From: Nonomuraea sp. NBC_00507
GTDB lineage: Bacteria > Actinomycetota > Actinomycetes > Streptosporangiales > Streptosporangiaceae
DNA length: 64,000 nt
NCBI RefSeq assembly: GCF_036013525.1
Contig: NZ_CP107853.1
Span: forward strand, 9,114,001 to 9,178,000
Direction of reading: 5' to 3'
The notes under the pieces were generated by a model. It saw only the letters and a program-made list of their open reading frames with translations. It did no database searches and was not told the origin of the DNA. This document shows positions 42,079-50,562 of this stretch, piece by piece (the stretch's first letter is position 1; every line of letters starts with the position of its first letter). The position numbers and the translations under genes were made by a program.

Positions 42079-43543
42079 GGCCGTTCCATCCCTTCGGCGC
42101 GGTGACGGTGTTCTTCAGGTCGCAGTAGAAGTCGAAGCTCCAGGTGCCGCCCTCGCGGCCGACGCCGGACTCGCGGGAACCGCCGAAGGGCGCCTGCAGG
42201 TCGCGGACGAAGAAGCAGTTCACCCAGACCGTCCCGGCGACGAGCCGGGCGGTGACCCGGTCGGCGCGGGCGCGGTCACCCGTGGCGACGGTGGCGGCCA
42301 GGCCGAAGCGGGTGTCGTTGGCCAGCCGGACCGCTTCCTCCTCGGTGTCGAAGGTCTGCAGGGTCAGCACCGGGCCGAACACCTCCTCCCGGACGATCTC
42401 GCTGTCCTGGGCCACATCGGTGAGCAGCGTCGGCCGGTAGTACAGGCCGCCGAGGCCGGTGTTCGGGCCGCCGCCGATGACGGCTCGCGCTCCCGCGGCC
42501 AGCGCCCGCCGCACGAAGCCGTCGATCTTGTCGAGCTGGCGGGCGTGGATGTTGGGCCCGATGTCGGTGGCCTCGTCCCGCGGGTCGCCCTGGCGCAGTT
42601 CCGCCGCCTTGGCGGTGAAGCGGCGGGTGAACTCCTCGGCGATCGAGGACTCGACGAGCAGCCGGGTCGCGGCCAGGCACACTTGCCCGGCGTTGTCGTA
42701 CTGCTCGACCGCCAGGTCCACCGCCAGGTCGAGGTCGGCGTCGGCGAAGACCAGCAGCGGCGACTTCCCGCCCAGCTCGAAGCTGGTGGGGACGAGGTTG
42801 GCGGCGGCGGCTCGGGCGATGTGCTTGGCGGTGGGCACCGAGCCGGTGAAGCTGATACGACGGACGCCCGGATGGGCCACCAGGGCGGCGCCTGCCTCCG
42901 CGCCGTATCCCTGGACGACGTTGAGCACTCCTGCCGGCAGCCCGGCCTCGGAGGCGATGTCGGCCAGCAGCGAGGCGGTGAGCGGCGACCACTCGGCGGG
43001 CTTGAGCACCACGGTGTTCCCGGCGGCCAGCGCGGGGGCCACCTTCCAGGTGGACAGCATCAGCGGCGCGTTCCACGGCGTGATCAGGACGCACGGGCCC
43101 GCCGGGTCCCAGGAGACGTGGTTGGTGTGGCCGCGGGTGTCGAAGTCCTCGTGCCCGAGGCGTTCCAGCCAGTCGGCGAAGAAGCGGAAGTTGTGCGCGA
43201 CCCGCGGCATCACGCCGCGCCGGTGCGAGCGCAGCAGCGCGCCGTTGTCCGTGGTCTCGACGATCGCGAGGTCTTCCAGGCGCTTGTCCACGCCGTCGGC
43301 GATCGCGCGCAGGAGGCGGGCGCGCTCGGCGGGCGGCGTGGCCGCCCAGGCGGGGAAGGCGGCCTCCGCCGCGGCGACGGCCGCTTCGGCCTCGGCCTGC
43401 CCGCCGCGGGAGATCTCGGCGAGGACGCGGCCGTCGATGGGCGACTCGTCGGTGAAGGTCGTGGCGGAGGCGACGCGGGCGCCGCCGATCCAGTGCCGGG
43501 TGTCGACGGCGATCCCGGCGACGGTCGCGGTGTGCGCGGTCAT
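42071..43543 (-). CDS. hpaE: Aldehyde dehydrogenase (HpaE-like, carboxymethyl-hydroxymuconic semialdehyde type)
   Basis: A 490-residue ALDH distinct from the PuuC-like one. The catalytic Cys is in YDNAGQVCLAATRLLVE and the Glu in TSFELGGKSPLLVF; CVLITPWNAPLMLSTWKVAPALAAGNTVVLKPAEWSPLTA is a close match to HpaE/DHP dehydrogenases. ATG at 43543 shares a base with the stop of the decarboxylase-fold gene (TGATG), with AAAGGAA 5 bases upstream. Placed between the dioxygenase and decarboxylase-fold genes, it should oxidise the ring-cleavage semialdehyde. Confidence 0.87.
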   Translation of the reverse strand: MTAHTATVAGIAVDTRHWIGGARVASATTFTDESPIDGRVLAEISRGGQAEAEAAVAAAEAAFPAWAATPPAERARLLRAIADGVDKRLEDLAIVETTDNGALLRSHRRGVMPRVAHNFRFFADWLERLGHEDFDTRGHTNHVSWDPAGPCVLITPWNAPLMLSTWKVAPALAAGNTVVLKPAEWSPLTASLLADIASEAGLPAGVLNVVQGYGAEAGAALVAHPGVRRISFTGSVPTAKHIARAAAANLVPTSFELGGKSPLLVFADADLDLAVDLAVEQYDNAGQVCLAATRLLVESSIAEEFTRRFTAKAAELRQGDPRDEATDIGPNIHARQLDKIDGFVRRALAAGARAVIGGGPNTGLGGLYYRPTLLTDVAQDSEIVREEVFGPVLTLQTFDTEEEAVRLANDTRFGLAATVATGDRARADRVTARLVAGTVWVNCFFVRDLQAPFGGSRESGVGREGGTWSFDFYCDLKNTVTAPKGWNGHG

Positions 43544-44328
43544 CAGCGTTCCTTTCCTTCGAGTACCGTGCCGCCGTCCCACACGACGCCGACCTGGCGG
43601 TAGTAGGCGCCGATCGGCTCGTGGATCTCCAACCGGGCCAGTTCCTCGGTAGGCGCCTCGAACAGCTCCAGGCCGGCCTCACCTCGCCAGGGCGTCCCGC
43701 CTTCGAAGGAGGCCGCGCCGGACGCGATGAGCTCGTCGAGCGCGAGCCCGCCGCCTTTCTCGACGGAGGGCAGCCGGCGGTGGTGCGCCATCGGGTGGCC
43801 GTTGACGAACCCGTTGCTCTCCGCGGGCTCGCGCAGCGTCACCACGGCCTGCGCGAGCCTCCGGTCGGCGGCGGCGAGCGTCGCGCCGAAACGGGCGCCC
43901 GGTTCGATCCGCGGCGCGGGTCCGTACGGGTGGGGGCGGGTCAGGTGGATGGAGCCGAGCTTCTTGGGATAGCCCTGATGGATGCCGCGGGCGATGGCGA
44001 AATCCTTGTCCACCCAGATGTAGACGCAGCGGGAGTACGTACGCCCCCGGTAGGAGCAGCGCACGACCGCAAACGCCTCCTTGTACTGGGCGCGTACCGG
44101 GTCGAGCAGTTCCTCCCCCGAGGCCGAGCAGGATTGCCAGTCGGCCCAGATGAGCGCGACCGCGCCGGGGTCTTCGGGGGCGAGCTCCAGCGGCTCGGGC
44201 AGCAGCTCCCGGACCCGGGCCGGGTCCGTGCGGTACTCGACGGTGAGCAGGTCGCCGGAGTAGCGCCACGGCGGTGCGGGGATCAAGGAGGACCGGCCGG
44301 TGGCCGTGTGCGGATACCAGAAGGTCAT
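43543..44328 (-). CDS. Acetoacetate decarboxylase-family protein
   Basis: A 261-residue ADC-fold protein. The lysine pair that forms the Schiff base in acetoacetate decarboxylase is present in GIHQGYPKKLGSIHLTRPHPYG (about residues 121-122). The first part, WRYSGDLLTVEYRTDPARVRELLPEPLEL, and FAVVRCSYRGRTYSRCVYIWVDKDFAIARG are family blocks. Members include decarboxylases and aldolase-dehydratases. It is not a normal member of the homoprotocatechuate pathway; it may replace a missing hydratase, aldolase or decarboxylation step. Lies 9 bases after the reductase gene. Confidence 0.85.
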   Translation of the reverse strand: MTFWYPHTATGRSSLIPAPPWRYSGDLLTVEYRTDPARVRELLPEPLELAPEDPGAVALIWADWQSCSASGEELLDPVRAQYKEAFAVVRCSYRGRTYSRCVYIWVDKDFAIARGIHQGYPKKLGSIHLTRPHPYGPAPRIEPGARFGATLAAADRRLAQAVVTLREPAESNGFVNGHPMAHHRRLPSVEKGGGLALDELIASGAASFEGGTPWRGEAGLELFEAPTEELARLEIHEPIGAYYRQVGVVWDGGTVLEGKER

Positions 44329-44337
44329 GCGTTTCCT

Positions 44338-45546
44338 CTAGGCGGTGAGAGTGGGCGGCTTGAGCAGGCTGGAGCGGTGACGGGCGGCCGCGGCGGTGGC
44401 GGCCGGGCCGCCCAGGGCGACGACGCCGACCAGCCGTCCGGCCGAGTGGTAGCCGGCGACGACGTCACCGCCGGGCTCGCCCTCGAGGACGCGGACGTCG
44501 TCCAGGCCGAGCGCCGGGGCGCCGAAGCACTGCAGGCGGAAGTCGTGCTGGTCGCTCCAGAAGGTGGGCAGCGGCGCGAACGGCTCAGGGTCGGGCTCGG
44601 CGCCGGCGAGATGCGCGGCCAGTGTTCTCGCGGCGCGCTTGGCGGTGTCGGCGGGCATCGACCAATGCTCGATGCGGCGCGGCACACCGTCGTAGCGGGC
44701 GTTGGGGAAGCGAGCGACGTCGCCGACGGCCACGGCGTGCGGCAGACCGCCCACACGCAGCAGCTCGTCGGTGCGCACGCCGTCGGCGAGGTCGAGGCCG
44801 TTGCCCGCCAGCCACTCGGTGTTGGGAATCGAGCCCACCGCCTCGATCACCACGTCCGCGGCCGGCCGCCGCCCGTCCCCCAGCACCACACCGGTCACCC
44901 GGTCCTCGCCCTCGAAGCCGGTGACGGCCGTGCCGAGCGCGAAGCGCACGCCCCGTTGCTCGTGGCGGCGCAGCAGATCACGGGCAAGCAGCTCGCCGAG
45001 CGGACGGAGCATCGGCAGCGGCTCAGGATCGGCCACGATCACCTCGGCGGCGCCGAGCGCGACGGCGGTGGCGGCCACCTCGCAGCCGATGAACCCGGCG
45101 CCGACCACGACGACCCGCGCGCCCGGTCGGGCCAGCTCGGTCCGCAGGGCACGGGCGTCGGCCACGGTGCGAACGGTGTGGCGGCCTCGGAGCGGGCCCG
45201 GGCAGCCCAGCCGCCGCGGGCGCACGCCGGTGGCGACGACCAGGCCGTCGAAGGCCAGCTCGGCGCCATGGGCCAGGCCGAGAACACGACGGCCCAGGTC
45301 CGCGGAGGTCACGGCGGCGCCGAGCACCCACTCCACGTCGGCCACGCTCGCCCGGGGCCGGAAGGCCAGCGACTCGAAGGAACCCTTGCCGGCGAGCACC
45401 TCCTTCGACAGGGGCGGCCGGTTATAGGGCATCACCGGCTCGTCACCGACCACGGTGATCGCCCCGGTCCAGCCGACCGCGCGCAGCTGCTCGGCGGCGC
45501 GCAGGCCACCCAGCGAGGCGCCCGCCACGACGACATGACCGGCCAC
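44338..45546 (-). CDS. FAD-dependent ferredoxin reductase
   Basis: A 402-residue enzyme of the rhodocoxin/putidaredoxin reductase class that passes electrons from NAD(P)H to a ferredoxin. VVVAGASLGGLRAAEQLR is the FAD site (GxSxGG variant), VVVVGAGFIGCEVAATAVALGA the NAD site, and VGDVARFPN the FAD-ribityl Asp; PYNRPPLSKEVLAG is the family signature. GTG at 45546 starts one base before the previous stop region. It follows the ferredoxin gene and serves the P450 encoded on the other strand. Confidence 0.9.
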   Translation of the reverse strand: MAGHVVVAGASLGGLRAAEQLRAVGWTGAITVVGDEPVMPYNRPPLSKEVLAGKGSFESLAFRPRASVADVEWVLGAAVTSADLGRRVLGLAHGAELAFDGLVVATGVRPRRLGCPGPLRGRHTVRTVADARALRTELARPGARVVVVGAGFIGCEVAATAVALGAAEVIVADPEPLPMLRPLGELLARDLLRRHEQRGVRFALGTAVTGFEGEDRVTGVVLGDGRRPAADVVIEAVGSIPNTEWLAGNGLDLADGVRTDELLRVGGLPHAVAVGDVARFPNARYDGVPRRIEHWSMPADTAKRAARTLAAHLAGAEPDPEPFAPLPTFWSDQHDFRLQCFGAPALGLDDVRVLEGEPGGDVVAGYHSAGRLVGVVALGGPAATAAAARHRSSLLKPPTLTA

Positions 45547-45547
45547 G

Positions 45548-45736
45548 TCAGTCCTCGATCGTGATGGCCTGCAGCGGGCACACGTCCGCGGCGTCCTCGA
45601 CGTCGGCGCGAAGCGACTCGTCCGGCTCGGCGACGTACGCCAGATGCCCGGCGTCGTCGAGCTGGAAGACGTCGGGAGCGGCGAACACGCACTGCCCGTG
45701 ATCCTGACACTTGTTCATGTCGACGACGACCTTCAA
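45548..45736 (-). CDS. [3Fe-4S] ferredoxin (P450 redox partner type)
   Basis: A 62-residue single-cluster ferredoxin. Cluster cysteines are in DMNKCQDHGQC (Cys 10 and 16, with His where a fourth Cys would be) and DVCPLQAI (Cys 53), the [3Fe-4S] layout of actinomycete P450 ferredoxins. The start is TTG at 45736, chosen because AGGGGG lies 7 bases upstream. It is the first gene of the minus-strand block, directly after an operator, and it is divergent from the P450 operon. Confidence 0.88.
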   Translation of the reverse strand: MKVVVDMNKCQDHGQCVFAAPDVFQLDDAGHLAYVAEPDESLRADVEDAADVCPLQAITIED

Positions 45737-45752
45737 GGCCACACCCCCTAAT

Positions 45753-45770
45753 TCGTTTGGGTCCAAACAA
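45753..45770. promoter_or_regulatory. MarR operator (ferredoxin/ring-cleavage block)
   Basis: TCGTTTG-GGTC-CAAACAA, one mismatch in fourteen arm positions relative to the perfect copies. It lies 17-34 bases ahead of the ferredoxin TTG start, so it would control all six minus-strand genes down to 40329. Confidence 0.75.
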
Positions 45771-45810
45771 TATAAGGAGATGGAGACGACCAGGTCAAGA
45801 GCCGGGACCA

Positions 45811-45838
45811 CGCAAAATAGGAGGGTCACCCTCTTGCG
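45811..45838. repeat. Inverted repeat midway between two operators
   Basis: CGCAA...GAGGGT-C-ACCCTC-TTGCG: a 6-bp perfect inner repeat with one central base and 5-bp outer arms. It lies in the divergent promoter region, 40 bases from one operator and 20 from the other. It could be a second regulator's site or a leader hairpin. Confidence 0.45.
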
Positions 45839-45858
45839 AGGCTGCCTACCAGCACATA

Positions 45859-45876
45859 TCGTTTGGCTTCAAACGA
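45859..45876. promoter_or_regulatory. MarR operator, perfect copy (glutamine-synthetase-like/P450 block)
   Basis: TCGTTTG-GCTT-CAAACGA, a perfect 7-4-7 inverted repeat, 51 bases ahead of the glutamine-synthetase-like gene start. The central four bases differ from the other perfect copy while the arms are identical, which argues for protein recognition of the arms. Confidence 0.8.
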
Positions 45877-45927
45877 ACCTGCGGTCACGCCGTAGTGCCT
45901 CCACCCTCCCCGCCCGAGGAGACGCCG

Positions 45928-47280
45928 ATGAGCGCTCACGACATCGCACACATCCACGAGCACCTGGACCGCCTGGCCGCTCAGGACGTGGACGTGGTCC
46001 GCGTGGTCTACCCCGACCTCATCGGCACCGACCGGGCGCGGGATGTCCTGGTCGACCACCTGGCCGACGCCTGCGAGCACGGGCTGGCCTTCTGCCGCGC
46101 CGTCTACCACACCAGCCCCCAGGGCGACGTGGTGCCGGTCGCGGGCGGCCTGGACGCCGGGCTGCCCGACATCGTGGTGCGACCGGACCTCGGCACGCTC
46201 AAGCCGCTGCCGTGGGAACCCGGCGTCGCCTGGTGTCTCGGCGAGGTCGTCGATCCCGCCACCGGGGACGCCGTGCCCGAGTCGCCGCGCGACCTGCTGA
46301 GGGCCGTCCTCGACCGCTGCTCCGAGCAGGGGCTGAGCCCGGTGGTGGGCCCCGAGCTGGAGTACTTCCTGTGCGAGCCCGCCCCCGGCACGCCCGGCGG
46401 GTGGCGGCGCTACGCCGAGGCCCCCGGCAACGTCTACGTCGCCGGGCGCCGCGGCGACCCCGACGGCCACCTCCTCCGTACGCTGCGCCACCTGCGCGAT
46501 CTCGGCGTGGGCGCGAGCATGGGCAACCACGAGTTCAGCAGCGGCCAGTTCGAGATCAACCTCGTGCATTCCGCCGCCCTGGACGCCGCCGACCGCACGT
46601 TCCTGTTCAAGGCGGCGATCAAAGAGCTGGCCCGCGCCGAGGGCCGCCTGGCCACCTTCATGGCCAAGCCGTTCAACGACGAAGGCGGCTCCGGCTTCCA
46701 CCTCCACCTGTCCTGCACCTCCGGTGACACGAACGCCTTCGACGACCCGTCGGCGCCGTACGGGCTGTCGGACAGCGCCCGGCACGCCATCGCCGGCGTC
46801 CTGGCCCACGCCCCGGCGCTCGCGGCGCTGGCCAACCCCACCATCAACTCCTACAAGCGGTTCGGACCCGACACTCTCGCGCCCTGGCTGATCGACTGGG
46901 GCCTCGACAACCGCAGCGCCATGGTGCGCGTCCCGCCCGAGCGCGGCTCCGGCGCCCGCTTCGAGCTGCGCCTCGGCGACGCGAGCGCGAACCCGTACCT
47001 GCTGATCGCCGGCGCGATCGCCGCCGCGCTGCTGGGGGTGCGCGCCGGTCTGGAGCCGCCGCCCCCGCTGGAGGGGTACGGATACGACACCGCCCGGGCC
47101 GCAGTGCTGCCGATGACGCTCGCCGACGCGCTGGACGCCTTCGAAGCCGACGGTGAGCTGACCGACCTGCTCGGCAAGGACTTCGCCGCCTCCTACCTCG
47201 CCTACAAGCGCAACGAGATCGAACGCTTCCATCGGCACGTCACCGACTGGGAGTTCACCGAGTACGCCTACCACCTGTGA
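45928..47280 (+). CDS. Glutamine synthetase-family gamma-glutamyl-amine ligase (PuuA/GlnA3-like)
   Basis: A 450-residue GS-fold ligase. VVRVVYPDLIGTDRARDV is the start of the beta-grasp domain, VVGPELEYFLCEP carries the metal Glu pair, GSGFHLHLSC the metal/ATP His, and SYKRFGPDTLAPWLIDWGLDNRSAMVRVP the substrate and phosphate residues. The length and the absence of the adenylylation-loop Tyr signature fit gamma-glutamyl-amine ligases (PuuA, GlnA3/4, IpuC) rather than true glutamine synthetase. ATG at 45928 follows GAGGAG. With PuuC- and PuuD-like genes in the same regulon, it should activate an amine by gamma-glutamylation. Confidence 0.88.
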   Translation: MSAHDIAHIHEHLDRLAAQDVDVVRVVYPDLIGTDRARDVLVDHLADACEHGLAFCRAVYHTSPQGDVVPVAGGLDAGLPDIVVRPDLGTLKPLPWEPGVAWCLGEVVDPATGDAVPESPRDLLRAVLDRCSEQGLSPVVGPELEYFLCEPAPGTPGGWRRYAEAPGNVYVAGRRGDPDGHLLRTLRHLRDLGVGASMGNHEFSSGQFEINLVHSAALDAADRTFLFKAAIKELARAEGRLATFMAKPFNDEGGSGFHLHLSCTSGDTNAFDDPSAPYGLSDSARHAIAGVLAHAPALAALANPTINSYKRFGPDTLAPWLIDWGLDNRSAMVRVPPERGSGARFELRLGDASANPYLLIAGAIAAALLGVRAGLEPPPPLEGYGYDTARAAVLPMTLADALDAFEADGELTDLLGKDFAASYLAYKRNEIERFHRHVTDWEFTEYAYHL

Positions 47281-47287
47281 GAGCACA

Positions 47288-48550
47288 GTGATCCCCGAGC
47301 CCCTCCCCCTCGACGAGATCGACCTCGCCGACCCCGGCAACTTCACCGACGGCATCACGCCATGGCGGATGTTCCGCACCCTGCACCAGGAGGACCCCGT
47401 CCACTGGCAGCCGGAGCCCGCGCCCAACGCCGGCTTCTGGGCCGTCACCCGCCACGAGGACATCACCCGCGTCGACCGCGACGCCGAGACGTTCACCTCC
47501 ACCAAGTTCGTCAACCTGGAAGAGGTCGACGACGACCAGATCAAGCGCCGCGCGTCCATCCTGGAGCTGGACGGGGTGCGCCACCGCGCCCTGCGCAGCC
47601 TGCTCCAGCGCCAGTTCGGCGCCGCGGTCATCAGCCAGTACGCCGACTTCCTGCGCGGCCTGACCGCCACCACCCTCGACGCCGCCCTCGCCAAGGGCGC
47701 CTTCGACTTCGTCGCCGACGTCTCCGCCGACTTCCCCATCAACGTGCTGGCCCGCCTGCTCGACGTCCCCGACGGCGACACCAAGAAGCTCATCGACTGG
47801 GGCAACCGCATCATCGGCAACACCGACCCCGACTACGCCGACGTGCTCCTGGGCAGCGAGGAGAGCGAGCAATACCGCCACCTGCCCTTCCGCTCCCCCG
47901 CCTCATTGGAGGTCTTCGAGTACGGCCGCGAACTGGCCAGGCAGCGCCGTGGCGGGACGGGGACCGACCTGGTCTCCCGCCTGGTCAACCAGACCCCGCG
48001 CGACGGCATCCCCCTGTCGGAACAGGACTTCGACAACTACTTCCTGCTGCTCGTCGTCGCCGGCAACGAGACCACCCGGCACGCCATCTCCCACACCATG
48101 CTGGCCCTGATCCAGCACCCGGACCAGCTCGACCTGCTGCGCCGGGACCCCTCGCTCATCCCGGACGCCGTCGAGGAATTCCTGCGCTGGGCCTCCCCCG
48201 TCTACCACTTCCGCCGCACCGCGACCCGTGACGTCGACCTGGGCGGCAAGCAGATCAAGGAGGGCGACAAGGTGGTCATGTGGTACGCCGCGGGCAACCG
48301 CGACGAGGCCGTCTTCCCCGACCCGTACGCCTTCGACGTCACCCGCACCAAGAACGACCACGTCTCCTTCGGCAAGGGCAGCCCTCACCTGTGCCTGGGC
48401 AACCTGCTCGCGCGCACCGAGATCCGCATCATGTTCGAGGAGCTCATCCCCCGCCTCGCCGACATCCGCCTCACCGGCGAGGTGCCCCGTGTGCGCTCCA
48501 ACTTCGTCAACGGCATCAAGAAGCTCCCCGTGGAGATCACCCTCGCCTAG
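47288..48550 (+). CDS. Cytochrome P450 (CYP124/125/142-like)
   Basis: A 420-residue soluble P450. The I-helix oxygen site is LLLVVAGNETTRH, the K-helix ExxR is EEFLRWASPVYHFRRTA, and the heme loop is VSFGKGSPHLCLGNLLAR (Cys about 372), with the FGxGxPHxC spacing of the CYP124/125 group, which oxidise branched chains or steroid side chains. GTG at 47288 is 7 bases after the ligase stop, so the two are co-transcribed. Its ferredoxin and reductase are encoded divergently under the same operator type. In this setting it may hydroxylate the glutamylated amine or the aromatic ring. Confidence 0.92.
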   Translation: MIPEPLPLDEIDLADPGNFTDGITPWRMFRTLHQEDPVHWQPEPAPNAGFWAVTRHEDITRVDRDAETFTSTKFVNLEEVDDDQIKRRASILELDGVRHRALRSLLQRQFGAAVISQYADFLRGLTATTLDAALAKGAFDFVADVSADFPINVLARLLDVPDGDTKKLIDWGNRIIGNTDPDYADVLLGSEESEQYRHLPFRSPASLEVFEYGRELARQRRGGTGTDLVSRLVNQTPRDGIPLSEQDFDNYFLLLVVAGNETTRHAISHTMLALIQHPDQLDLLRRDPSLIPDAVEEFLRWASPVYHFRRTATRDVDLGGKQIKEGDKVVMWYAAGNRDEAVFPDPYAFDVTRTKNDHVSFGKGSPHLCLGNLLARTEIRIMFEELIPRLADIRLTGEVPRVRSNFVNGIKKLPVEITLA

Positions 48551-48671
48551 AACCTGCCGTCAATGGGGGACGCTTACGGCGATACGCGTCCTTTATCGCA
48601 CATTGAGGCTATAGGGGCCTCCAAGGGGCACGAGCCGGGGCGTCCACAGCACGCACCGTCTTACGGGGGCG

Positions 48672-50411
48672 ATGATGTCCTTTGCCGGCCGATCCACCAG
48701 TGCACGCCGCGGTTTCACCGAGGAGGACGACGGAAGTTACGTCACGGCCGTACGCGGGCTCGGCGTGCTCCAGGAGCCGCTGCTGAACAAGGGGACCGCC
48801 TTCACCCGGCAGGAACGCGCCGAACTCGACCTCGACGGTCTCATCCCGCCCGCGGTGGAGACGATCGAGGAGCAGGCGCAGCGGGCCTACGCCCAGTACC
48901 GCGCCCAGCCCACGGACCTACTCAAGAACGTCTTCCTGGAAGGGCTGCGGGATCGCAACGAGGTCCTGTACTACCGGCTGCTCAGCGACCACCTCCGCGA
49001 GATGCTCCCGATCGTGTACGACCCCACGGTGGCCGAGGCGATCAAGGGCTACAGCCACGAGTACCGCCGGCCGCGCGGGCTCTACCTGTCCGTGAACGAC
49101 CCTGACGGGATCGCCAAGGCGTTCGACGACCTCGGTATGGGGCCGGATGACGTCGACCTGATCGTCGCGTCCGACGCCGAGGAGATCCTCGGAATCGGCG
49201 ACTGGGGCGTCGGCGGCGGGGCGGGCATCACCACCGGCAAACTGGCCGTCTACACCGCCGCCGCGGGCATCGACCCGGCCCGCGTCATCCCGGTCGCCCT
49301 GGACGTCGGCACCGACAACGAGGCCCTGCTCAACGACCCCGCCTATGTGGGCAACCGGCACGCCCGCGTACGCGGTGACCGTTACGACGCCTTCATCGAC
49401 GCCTACGTCACCACGGCCACCCGCATGTTCCCCGGCGCCATGCTGCACTGGGAGGACTTCGGCCCGTCCAACGCCCGCCGGATCCTGGAGCGGTACAGGA
49501 ACAAGATCCCCACGTTCAACGACGACATGCAGGGCACCGGCGCGATCGTCCTGGCCGCGATGCTCAGTGCGGTCAGGGTGTCCGGAACGGCCATGCGGGA
49601 CCAGCGGATCGTCGTGTTCGGCGCGGGCACGGCCGGTTGCGGCATCGCCGACCAGCTGCGGGACGCCATGGTCCGCGACGGCCTCGATCGCGACACCGCC
49701 ACCCGGCGCATCTGGACGATCGACAAGCAGGGCCTGCTCACCGACGACATGACGGACCTGCGCGACTTCCAGCGGCCCTACGCGCGCCCGGCCGCCGAAG
49801 TGGACGGCTGGAGCCGCGGGGAGCACGGGATCGGGCTGCGCGAGGTCGTCGAGCGGGTCAAGCCCACCATGCTGCTGGGCACCTCGACCGTGCACGGCGC
49901 CTTCACCGAGGACGTCGTCCGCGCGATGGCCTCCGACGGGGGCCGGCCGATCATCTTCCCGATCTCCAACCCCACCGAGCGGATCGAGGCGATGCCGGCC
50001 GACCTGCTCCACTGGACCGGCGGCCGCGCCCTGATCGCCACCGGCATCCCGGTCGACCCGATCACGTACAACGGTGTCACCTACACCATCGGCCAGGCCA
50101 ACAACGCCATGTTGTACCCGGGCATCGGGCTCGGCGTGGTCGTGTCCAAGGCGCGTCAGGTCAGCGACGGCATGTTGGAGGCGGCCGCCAACGCCGTCGC
50201 CGGGCTCGTGGACCCGTCGCTGCCGGGCGCGTCGCTGTTGCCGCAGGTGGACAACCTCAGAGAGGTCTCGGCGACCGTCGCCGTGGCCGTCGCCGAGCAG
50301 GCCGCCACCGAGGGCCTGGCCCGCAATGAGATCCACAACGCCGTGGAACAGGTCCGCCAGGCCATGTGGCAGCCCGTCTACCACCCGATCAAGGCCGCGG
50401 AGCAGCGATGA
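48672..50411 (+). CDS. NAD-dependent malic enzyme
   Basis: A 579-residue enzyme that oxidatively decarboxylates malate to pyruvate. Conserved blocks: GLGVLQEPLLNKGTAFT, MLPIVYDPTVAEA, DWGVGGGAGITTGKLAVY, the metal-site WEDFGPSNARRILERYR and PTFNDDMQGTGAIVLAA, the NAD fold IVVFGAGTAGCGIADQL and FPISNPTERIEA. This is the MaeA/SfcA type. ATG at 48672 or 48675. The 121 bases before it hold its promoter; no regulon palindrome is seen there. It links the aromatic locus and the sugar locus only by position. Confidence 0.95.
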   Translation: MMSFAGRSTSARRGFTEEDDGSYVTAVRGLGVLQEPLLNKGTAFTRQERAELDLDGLIPPAVETIEEQAQRAYAQYRAQPTDLLKNVFLEGLRDRNEVLYYRLLSDHLREMLPIVYDPTVAEAIKGYSHEYRRPRGLYLSVNDPDGIAKAFDDLGMGPDDVDLIVASDAEEILGIGDWGVGGGAGITTGKLAVYTAAAGIDPARVIPVALDVGTDNEALLNDPAYVGNRHARVRGDRYDAFIDAYVTTATRMFPGAMLHWEDFGPSNARRILERYRNKIPTFNDDMQGTGAIVLAAMLSAVRVSGTAMRDQRIVVFGAGTAGCGIADQLRDAMVRDGLDRDTATRRIWTIDKQGLLTDDMTDLRDFQRPYARPAAEVDGWSRGEHGIGLREVVERVKPTMLLGTSTVHGAFTEDVVRAMASDGGRPIIFPISNPTERIEAMPADLLHWTGGRALIATGIPVDPITYNGVTYTIGQANNAMLYPGIGLGVVVSKARQVSDGMLEAAANAVAGLVDPSLPGASLLPQVDNLREVSATVAVAVAEQAATEGLARNEIHNAVEQVRQAMWQPVYHPIKAAEQR

Positions 50412-50562
50412 CCAAGCCCGAAGCTCCGCCGCAGATCAGGGACGTCCCGATCGGGCTGGACGAGCGCGGCACACGCGGAAGGCCGTCTACCACGTGTACG
50501 GCTCCATCAAGAAGGCCGCCGCGATGCTCAACGCCCGCGCCGGGCGGCTGCCCCAGTGGTGA
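50408..50562 (+). pseudogene. Short frameshifted gene coupled to malic enzyme
   Basis: ATG at 50408 overlaps the malic enzyme stop (ATGA) and has GGAG 5 bases upstream, a normal start. The frame reads MTKPEAPPQIRDVPIGLDERGT. Then a shift of one base near 50470 is needed to reach TRKAVYHVYGSIKKAAAMLNARAGRLPQW, which ends at 50562. Joined, it would be a protein of about 50 residues. I do not recognise the family. It could be a sequencing error, true decay, or a case of frameshifting. Confidence 0.5.

Noticed and set aside
45826..47823. A 665-codon open frame opposite the ligase and P450 genes
   Set aside because: Composition and position follow the codon pattern of the plus-strand genes; both of those have full catalytic motifs.
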